This document shows positions 58,665 to 64,000 of a DNA stretch of 64,000 bases, in pieces (positions within the stretch are counted from its first letter, which is position 1; every line of letters starts with the position of its first letter). The stretch is taken from NCBI GenBank assembly GCA_020634755.1, contig JACKBC010000031.1:17252-81251 (forward strand), given 5' to 3'. Made by a program: the position numbers and the translations under genes. The notes beneath the pieces were generated by a model. The model did not search any database. It was not told the DNA's origin and was given only the letters and a program-made list of their open reading frames with translations. This DNA comes from Caldilineaceae bacterium. Lineage in GTDB: Bacteria; Chloroflexota; Anaerolineae; Caldilineales; Caldilineaceae.

Positions 58665-61082
58665 ATGAAAGAACGAGTTTTGTCCATCATTGGGGTCAGC
58701 CTGCTCATCTCTGCGCTCCTGGCGCCATTGCGGCCCATCTACGCAGCCCAAAGCACGCCAGGTTGCCAGAGCGAAGTTGCGCCGCTCGTCTATGAGGAAG
58801 TGTTGGGCAAGCCCATGGGCAGCGTAGGGCGGTTGCTGATCGCCATTGAGCCCAATCCTCAAACCACATTGCGGTTGGCCTTCTTGGAAAGCCAAGTGAC
58901 CGCGGCCGGCCCCCTGTGGCGCATTGCGGGCTGGACCGCGGTCATGTTTTCCTCTTTGCTGCTGGCCGTAGACCCCGACGCCTATTGCGTCACCTTTGAC
59001 ATTGAGGGCAGCATCGATGGCCCCAGCGCCGGGGCGCTGATCACCAGCGCGGTGCTGGCTTGTCTGCTGGGCGACGCCATCCAGCCCCACATCACCATGA
59101 CCGGTACGCTGCACCCCGACGGCACCATTGGCCCGGTAGGTGGCATCTACTACAAGCTACAGGGCGCAGCGGATGCCGGTTTCAAAAGCGTGCTGATTCC
59201 GCAAGGACAGCGCTGGGAGCAGGTGGCCGAACTGGACGAAAAAGTAGACCTGATTGCGCATGGCCGTGCGCTTGGCCTGACCGTGCGCGAAGTAAGTACG
59301 ATTTTTGAAGCATATAAAGCATTGACGCAGCGCGATCTGCCGCAGCCGGAAGCCGCCTCTTTTATGGCCAAAGTGGACACCCCGTCTTGGCCGCTGGCAA
59401 TGCCGGTCAACCGCCAGCTCTTGTTGCTGGCCAAAGCCGCCAACCAGATCTATCGCATTCAAAATGCGCAGGCGGATGTGCTAACGCCAGCCGTGCGCAA
59501 GCAATTTGCCGCTGAGTTAGCCAAGACTGAAAGCGCCTTTCAGATGGCTACCCAAGCGGTGGCGGCCGAAAACGGCGCCGTGGCCTATGACCGCAGTTGG
59601 CACGCGCTCTATGGATTGGAAGTGACGCGCCGGTTGGCCCGGATCGCTGAATTGAAAACCACTGGCGACCTGGATGCGCTGACCAGCTATTTGGACGAGC
59701 TGATTAACGATGCCAATTACTATTTGGGGCGCTTTCTGGATAGCCTAAACGGCCGCGCGCCGCGCCGGCAGCTCGACGTTGTGACCTATGCGGCGGTCAA
59801 CCAGATGACGGCGCCTGGTACCGGCCTGCTGTTGAACATTTATAGCGAATCTCCCAGCGCTCCCGCAGAGGAAACACCGCAATCAGCCCAGGACGAATTT
59901 CAGGAAATGCTGGATGTGGCCGATTGGCTGGCGCCGGCCATTACGCTAGCGCGCTTTCGGTTTGTGGCCGCCCAGGAAATTTTGAACGCCCACATGCAGG
60001 ACGCCACAGGGGACGAGAACGCGTTGCCCCTCGGCGCGGCGCCCCAATATGCGCCCGATGCGCTAAACACAATGGACGAAATTGTGGCCAATTTTGCCGA
60101 GACCAATCAGGAATTTCTCTATTATTTGGTGGATGACGCCGACGACAGCGTGTTGGCCGACGACATTTATCAGGATCTGCTATCGACGACCGACGGTCTC
60201 TATTTCATCGAAAATGAATTTCTGGCGCTCAACACAGCATCCGCCCGGCGCGGGCTCAACATGCGCGCCTTTGTAGACTCTGCCCTGGCGCTGACCCGCT
60301 ATTATATGCTGGAATTTAGCGAAACGGATCCCACCCAATTGACGGCGGCAGACAACGCCCTGCTAGAGCAGATGATGAATTTTGGACAACAGCGGGCCCA
60401 GCAGGCGCTTCTCTTTGAACCAGCTGCGGCCCATTCCACGGCCCTGTACCATTTTGCGCTGGCCGAATCCATGCAAGACGCGCCCGCACCGAGTGCACCC
60501 GCACCGGATGCGACTGATTTAGAAAACCGCCTGCAACGGCTGGGCCAATATTGGCAGGCTACGCTGGAAGCTCAGCTTTTGAGCTGGATCTCTGGCGCTT
60601 ATGATCGGGCTGTAGCCAATGAAGTTGCGCGCACAAATCGTCACGCCCCGCTGTGGGAGCTGGGGCGCGTCCACGCCCTGCATTTTGACCAGCCAAGCGC
60701 GATTCTACGCCACGACGCACCGGCGTTGAGCGACGAATTCGCTTCCGGGCGCGGACGACAAAATTTATATGATGATGAAGCCGGCGTGCTTTTTTTGCAG
60801 CGCAATCGCCTGCATGTACGCGTGAACACCCCTGGCCAGCTGGTCTGGTATCACACCGACAGCTCCTTGCCCAATTATTGGGCCGAGGTGGATGTGGCCC
60901 ATGTGGATGGCGATCTATCCAACGGCGCCGGGCTGATCTTTGGCTATGAGGACGACAGCAATCTCTATGAGTTTCTCATTGGGGTGGACGGCTACTATCA
61001 GCTGGCCCAGCTGGCCGACGGCGAATGGTCACAGCTCATCGAGTGGACCCGTCCGACGCCATCCAAATGGGCCCAGGCATGA
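58665..61082 (+). CDS. secreted Lon-domain (S16) serine protease
   Basis: An 805-aa protein with a signal peptide (KERVLSIIGVSLLISALLA, likely cut after IYA) and no ATPase domain. Residues about 95-190 form a Lon proteolytic domain with the Ser-Lys dyad: Ser121 in DGPSAGA and Lys164 in YYKLQGAADAG, plus HPDGTIGPVGGI. A long helical region (about 220-660) follows, then a concanavalin-like/LamG-type beta domain that is cut off by a frameshift at the 3' end. ATG 58665 is chosen; the frame from 58578 lies in an F4 repeat. It would act outside the membrane on an unknown substrate. An ATP-independent, exported Lon domain with this helical region is unusual. Confidence 0.85.
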   Translation: MKERVLSIIGVSLLISALLAPLRPIYAAQSTPGCQSEVAPLVYEEVLGKPMGSVGRLLIAIEPNPQTTLRLAFLESQVTAAGPLWRIAGWTAVMFSSLLLAVDPDAYCVTFDIEGSIDGPSAGALITSAVLACLLGDAIQPHITMTGTLHPDGTIGPVGGIYYKLQGAADAGFKSVLIPQGQRWEQVAELDEKVDLIAHGRALGLTVREVSTIFEAYKALTQRDLPQPEAASFMAKVDTPSWPLAMPVNRQLLLLAKAANQIYRIQNAQADVLTPAVRKQFAAELAKTESAFQMATQAVAAENGAVAYDRSWHALYGLEVTRRLARIAELKTTGDLDALTSYLDELINDANYYLGRFLDSLNGRAPRRQLDVVTYAAVNQMTAPGTGLLLNIYSESPSAPAEETPQSAQDEFQEMLDVADWLAPAITLARFRFVAAQEILNAHMQDATGDENALPLGAAPQYAPDALNTMDEIVANFAETNQEFLYYLVDDADDSVLADDIYQDLLSTTDGLYFIENEFLALNTASARRGLNMRAFVDSALALTRYYMLEFSETDPTQLTAADNALLEQMMNFGQQRAQQALLFEPAAAHSTALYHFALAESMQDAPAPSAPAPDATDLENRLQRLGQYWQATLEAQLLSWISGAYDRAVANEVARTNRHAPLWELGRVHALHFDQPSAILRHDAPALSDEFASGRGRQNLYDDEAGVLFLQRNRLHVRVNTPGQLVWYHTDSSLPNYWAEVDVAHVDGDLSNGAGLIFGYEDDSNLYEFLIGVDGYYQLAQLADGEWSQLIEWTRPTPSKWAQA

Positions 61083-61309
61083 CCAACCAAGTGGGGCTGC
61101 TGGTAGATGGCGATGGCGTAACGCTCATGGCCAATGGCATTGTGTTGGCGCAGCTCAACCACATCACCATTCCGCTCGGCGAACTGCTGCTGGTAACCGA
61201 AACCTTTGACGCCGACAACGCCGAATTTGCCTTTGACAATCTGCACGTTTGGGCATTGCCGCAGACACAGCCCAAAAAGACGCCCACCCGACCAAAGATT
61301 GGCGAATGA
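61050..61309 (+). pseudogene. frameshifted C-terminal end of the Lon-domain protease
   Basis: After about 61050 the beta-domain continues in the -1 frame (DAIQMGPGMTNQVGLLVDGD, then TFDADNAEFAFDNLHVWALP), ending at 61309. In frame 0 the protein instead runs into PTPSKWAQA and a stop at 61082. Joined, the two parts make a complete sandwich domain: YYQLAQLADGEWSQLIEW plus the AFDNLHVW end. One missing base near 61045-61060 explains it. No slippery heptamer is evident, so a mutation or sequencing error is more likely than programmed frameshifting. Confidence 0.75.
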
Positions 61310-61333
61310 TGGCGCAATGGCCACTGTATGCGG

Positions 61334-62620
61334 CTATACTTCCAGGGTCTTCATCCGTCGAATTGGTGAGAAATAGATCCACAACGTGCTGCTCATAATG
61401 CCCAGCACGGCGACCAATAGCGCACCGCTCATGCCAACGGCGCTGCCCAGCAGCCCCCCGCTCAAGATGCCCAGCGCGCCAATGCCGCCGGTAATAAATT
61501 CAAAGCTGGCATTCACGCGCCCCAGCGCCCGCGCGGGCGCCGTGGTTTGCAGCAGGCTGCCGCTGATTATAAAGTAGATGGCGCCAAACAGATCGCCAAA
61601 CAGTTGTGGGATCAACATAAACGCAATGGCCACCGCCAGCGGTCGGCCGGCGGCCAGCGGCGTCAAAAAGCCAATGGCGCTTTGAATCAGCAGCGCGCCA
61701 ATCAGCGAACGCCCCACCCCAAAGCGCAGCATGGCGCGGTTCACCAGCAGCGTACCGCCCAGCCCGCCAATGCCACCCGCCCCGATGATCACGCCCAGCG
61801 TGGCCGGACTAAGCCCCACATCTTGAATGCCGTAGAGCGCATAAAGCGCCGCGTAGAAACCGCCAAAAAAGTTACGCATGGCCGCCGAGCCGACCAGCGC
61901 CCGCAGCGTGGGGTTGCGCCACACCCAGTGCAGCCCATCACGGATTTCGCCCCAGACCGTCGCAGCCTCGACTTCGTCTGTCTCTACATTTGTTTTTATG
62001 CTATCGTTTTCGATCTGCTTTGAATCGGCCCGCTCCGATTCGATCTGCTCGGGCAGTTGAATGCGGCGAATAAAAAGCGCCGAAAGCAAGAATGAAAGCG
62101 CGTCAATGGCCACGGTCAGCGGCGCGCCAATGAACTGCACCAGCAGCCCACCCAGCCCTGGTGAGGCAATTTCGGCTAGCGATTCGGTGGCGCCCAGCTT
62201 GCTGTTGGCTTCCACCAATCGCGCACGGGATACCAGCCCCGGCACATACGATCGATAGGCAATGTTGAAAAGTACCGTCAACCCACCCGCCACAAAACCG
62301 ACCACGTACAGGTGCGTCATGCGTAGCCAGCCGCCAAATGCCGCCAGCGCCACCAAGACCAGCAAACCGGCGCGCAGCAGATCCGCCGCCATGAGCAGCG
62401 GGCGGCGGCGCAACCGGTCCACCAACACGCCGGCAATCAGCCCGATGAGCAGCACCGGCGCCATACGCAGCGTCTCCAGCAGTCCCATCTGCGCCGGCGT
62501 GGCGTGTAAATGCAAAATGGCCAGCAGCCCCAAGGCCCCCAGCCATGAACCAAAATGTGAAATTGTCTGCCCGACCCAGAGCTTGCGAAAGTCGGGCGAG
62601 ATGGTGAACGTAGCGGGCAT
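61334..62620 (-). CDS. MFS transporter, EntS/MFS_3-like
   Basis: A 428-aa twelve-helix transporter. The opening SPDFRKLWVGQTISHFGSWL and the motif DRLRRRPLLMAADLLRAGLL match the MFS_3/enterobactin exporter-like group. A charged cytoplasmic loop after helix 6 (SERADSKQIENDSIKTNVET) is unusually acidic. The substrate is unknown. It starts 3 nt after the aldo/keto reductase stop, so the two are co-translated. Confidence 0.9.
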   Translation of the reverse strand: MPATFTISPDFRKLWVGQTISHFGSWLGALGLLAILHLHATPAQMGLLETLRMAPVLLIGLIAGVLVDRLRRRPLLMAADLLRAGLLVLVALAAFGGWLRMTHLYVVGFVAGGLTVLFNIAYRSYVPGLVSRARLVEANSKLGATESLAEIASPGLGGLLVQFIGAPLTVAIDALSFLLSALFIRRIQLPEQIESERADSKQIENDSIKTNVETDEVEAATVWGEIRDGLHWVWRNPTLRALVGSAAMRNFFGGFYAALYALYGIQDVGLSPATLGVIIGAGGIGGLGGTLLVNRAMLRFGVGRSLIGALLIQSAIGFLTPLAAGRPLAVAIAFMLIPQLFGDLFGAIYFIISGSLLQTTAPARALGRVNASFEFITGGIGALGILSGGLLGSAVGMSGALLVAVLGIMSSTLWIYFSPIRRMKTLEV

Positions 62621-62623
62621 GAC

Positions 62624-63439
62624 TCAATCGTCAATCATATCCAGCTGCCCCAAATCCTCCTCATCCAGCCCTAGCTTCAGCGCATCCAAATTGTCCTGTA
62701 AATGGTTCACATTGGTCGATTTGGGGATGGTGATCACGCCCGGCTGCTGGATGAGCCATTGAATGGCCACTTGCCCCGGCGGTACACCGTGCTTTTGCGC
62801 AATGGCCGTGACGGTGGAATTGCTCAGCACGCCGCCTTTGAGCGGCGAATAGGCGGTAAGCAAAATGTTGTGACGCTGGCAAAAGTCGAGCACGCCATTT
62901 TGCACTGGCTTCCGGTCGAGCAAATTGTAGCGCACCTGGTTGGTGGCGATGGGCGTTTGGCACAGCCGCATGGATTCTTCCATCAGCGCCACATCAAAAT
63001 TAGAGACGCCCACGCGCCGGACCCGTCCATCAGCCACAGCTTCGTTGAGCGCCGGGAAGGTCTCGGTGAGCGGGATGGTTTGGCTGGGCCAGTGGATGAG
63101 ATAAAGATCCACGTAATCAGTTTGCAAACGGCGCAGGCTGGCGTCCAGCGATTTGTGCACATCTGCGTAACCCAGGTGCTCCGGCGACACTTTGGTGGTA
63201 ATAAATACATCATCGCGGGCAAAGGCCTGGATGGCTCGGCCCACCAGTTCTTCGGTGTGCGTACCGCCATAATATTCCGCCGTGTCCAGATGCGTGTAGC
63301 CCATGCGGATAATACGCTGCAACAGCTCGGTCAATTCATCATCGCGCGTACGGTCTGGCGTATCGCGCCCGCCGATGTCCCACGTGCCCAGTCCCAATAC
63401 CGGAATCTGCGTCCCGTCTGGCAGTTGTTTGTATTGCAT
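62624..63439 (-). CDS. aldo/keto reductase
   Basis: A 271-aa TIM-barrel NADPH-dependent reductase. The catalytic tetrad is visible: Asp52 and Tyr57 in LDTAEYYGG, Lys82 in FITTKVSP, and His115 in YLIHWPSQ. The cofactor motif IPKSTNVNHLQDN is near the C-terminus. It reduces aldehydes or ketones. AAGGAG lies 6 nt before the ATG at 63439. It is coupled to the downstream MFS transporter. Confidence 0.95.
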   Translation of the reverse strand: MQYKQLPDGTQIPVLGLGTWDIGGRDTPDRTRDDELTELLQRIIRMGYTHLDTAEYYGGTHTEELVGRAIQAFARDDVFITTKVSPEHLGYADVHKSLDASLRRLQTDYVDLYLIHWPSQTIPLTETFPALNEAVADGRVRRVGVSNFDVALMEESMRLCQTPIATNQVRYNLLDRKPVQNGVLDFCQRHNILLTAYSPLKGGVLSNSTVTAIAQKHGVPPGQVAIQWLIQQPGVITIPKSTNVNHLQDNLDALKLGLDEEDLGQLDMIDD

Positions 63440-63464
63440 GATTCTCCTTAAAGTTTAAAAATCA

Positions 63465-63553
63465 TAATTGTAAATGGTGAAAGGTAAACGGGGCCAGCTA
63501 CGCGCAGGTTGCTCATTTACCATTCGCAATTCACCGTTTACCATTTACAATTC
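63465..63553. repeat. inverted repeat upstream of aldo/keto reductase
   Basis: AATTGTAAATGGT near the left end is exactly inverted as ACCATTTACAATT at 63540-63553, with partial pairing further in. It fills the 157-bp gap between the aldo/keto reductase and the Nudix gene and may act as terminator or operator. Confidence 0.45.
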
Positions 63554-63596
63554 GAGTATGCGTGTCCCACGCGGGCCGGAAAGACAATAGCACGCC

Positions 63597-64000
63597 CTAT
63601 AATCCCAACGCGTCCACCACCGTTCGGATACTCTCACTCACCTGCGCCGGCTGACAGCGCCGAATGGCCACTGCCACCGACACCCACGCATACTGATCGT
63701 GCTCGGCATCCAGCACAACCTCATCATGCGGCGCGGCTTGGGCCGCATACAAATACCAGCTTTGTACAGCGCGCGGAATGTACCGAATATCCAAACGCAG
63801 CCCCGTCTCTTCCCACAATTCGCGCCTGGCGCAAGCCGCTGGCTCTTCACTTGGATAGCGCGCCCCCGAAGGCGGCGTCCAGGCCCAGTCGCCATTGGGA
63901 TCGGCAGCATGCGCGCGGTGCAGAATGAGCAGCTCAACGGCGCCTCCGTTTTGGCGATAGACGATGATCGACGCGCCGTGCGGCTCTGCGCGGCTAACGG
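63597..64000 (-). CDS. Nudix hydrolase, partial (5' end beyond window)
   Basis: The frame is open to the right edge. The visible part begins ASIIVYRQNGGAVELLILHR, followed by DWAWTPPSGARYPSEEPAAC and the Nudix box end ARRELWEETGLRL, so the metal-binding Glu pair is present. The GX5E part is GARYPSEE, close to consensus. The substrate is unknown. The stop is TAG at 63597. The start lies outside the window. Confidence 0.85.
   Translation of the reverse strand, partial: VSRAEPHGASIIVYRQNGGAVELLILHRAHAADPNGDWAWTPPSGARYPSEEPAACARRELWEETGLRLDIRYIPRAVQSWYLYAAQAAPHDEVVLDAEHDQYAWVSVAVAIRRCQPAQVSESIRTVVDALGL

Noticed and set aside
61080..61082. TGA ending the Lon-like frame as a possible second Sec codon
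   Set aside because: Reading through in the same frame meets another stop after a few codons; the homologous domain continues in the -1 frame instead, so this is a frameshift.

Overview
The window looks like chromosomal DNA of a Chloroflexota bacterium, most likely of the Anaerolineae/Caldilinea side. That placement is inferred from family content and gene order: alaS, a baseplate-J-like membrane protein, ruvX and mltG in a row; a large MalT/LuxR regulator followed by a 77-aa companion; a DUF433/PIN-like pair; GH95 and DUF5060/DUF4038 sugar enzymes; and a T-box on serS. No rRNA or complete marker set is present. The DNA is moderately GC-rich, with AT-rich intergenic gaps full of short palindromic elements.

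Layout. 1-1.6 kb is the end of an integrated element: two small genes, a tyrosine recombinase, and a tRNA-Pro(GGG) fragment lacking its 5' acceptor strand (the displaced attachment site). 1.8-8.4 kb (minus strand) is a beta-ketoadipate set: pcaH, pcaG, a methyltransferase, a HIT protein, pcaB, a DUF433/DUF5615 toxin-antitoxin pair with a nonsense codon in the toxin, and a pcaF-type thiolase. 8.6-14 kb has a GH95 fucosidase and a large CHAT protease-like protein. 14.3-21.8 kb is alaS, the baseplate-J-like protein, ruvX, mltG and a periplasmic-binding lipoprotein whose reading frame carries an 88-bp transposed palindrome. 22-29.9 kb holds a glycosyltransferase, an apiosidase-like glycosidase, a 2-hydroxyacid dehydrogenase, and the MalT-like regulator with its small partner. 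29.9-35.7 kb is mainly small membrane proteins, a quinone-reductase-like enzyme, an XRE regulator with membrane partner, and a glycosyltransferase. 35.9-41 kb (minus) holds a fused molybdenum hydroxylase, a selenoprotein of the glycine/betaine reductase B family whose UGA is normally read as a stop, and a sulfatase. 41.7-46.7 kb is a MoxR-DUF58-BatA set (minus) interrupted by an AbiE-type toxin-antitoxin pair (plus). 46.9-58.2 kb is housekeeping: YbaK, heme A synthase, a CPBP protease, an MFS transporter, an oxidoreductase, Nudix, T-box-serS, HAD, a nucleotidyltransferase-like protein and an epoxide-hydrolase-like enzyme. 58.7-64 kb is a secreted Lon-domain protease with a frameshifted C-terminus, an MFS transporter, an aldo/keto reductase and a partial Nudix gene.

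Repeats. At least four families of short non-coding elements recur in the gaps: F1 (88 bp, 5-bp target duplications), F2 (about 77 bp, related ends), F3 (about 155 bp, 8-bp target duplications) and F4 (about 90 bp). Two further single elements have inverted-repeat ends. One F1 copy inserted in frame into a protein gene.

Strongest observations: the Sec-encoding UGA with a stem-loop directly downstream; the in-frame F1 insertion adding exactly 31 codons; the tRNA-Pro attachment scar; the UCA-specifier T-box on serS; and the secreted Lon-type protease.
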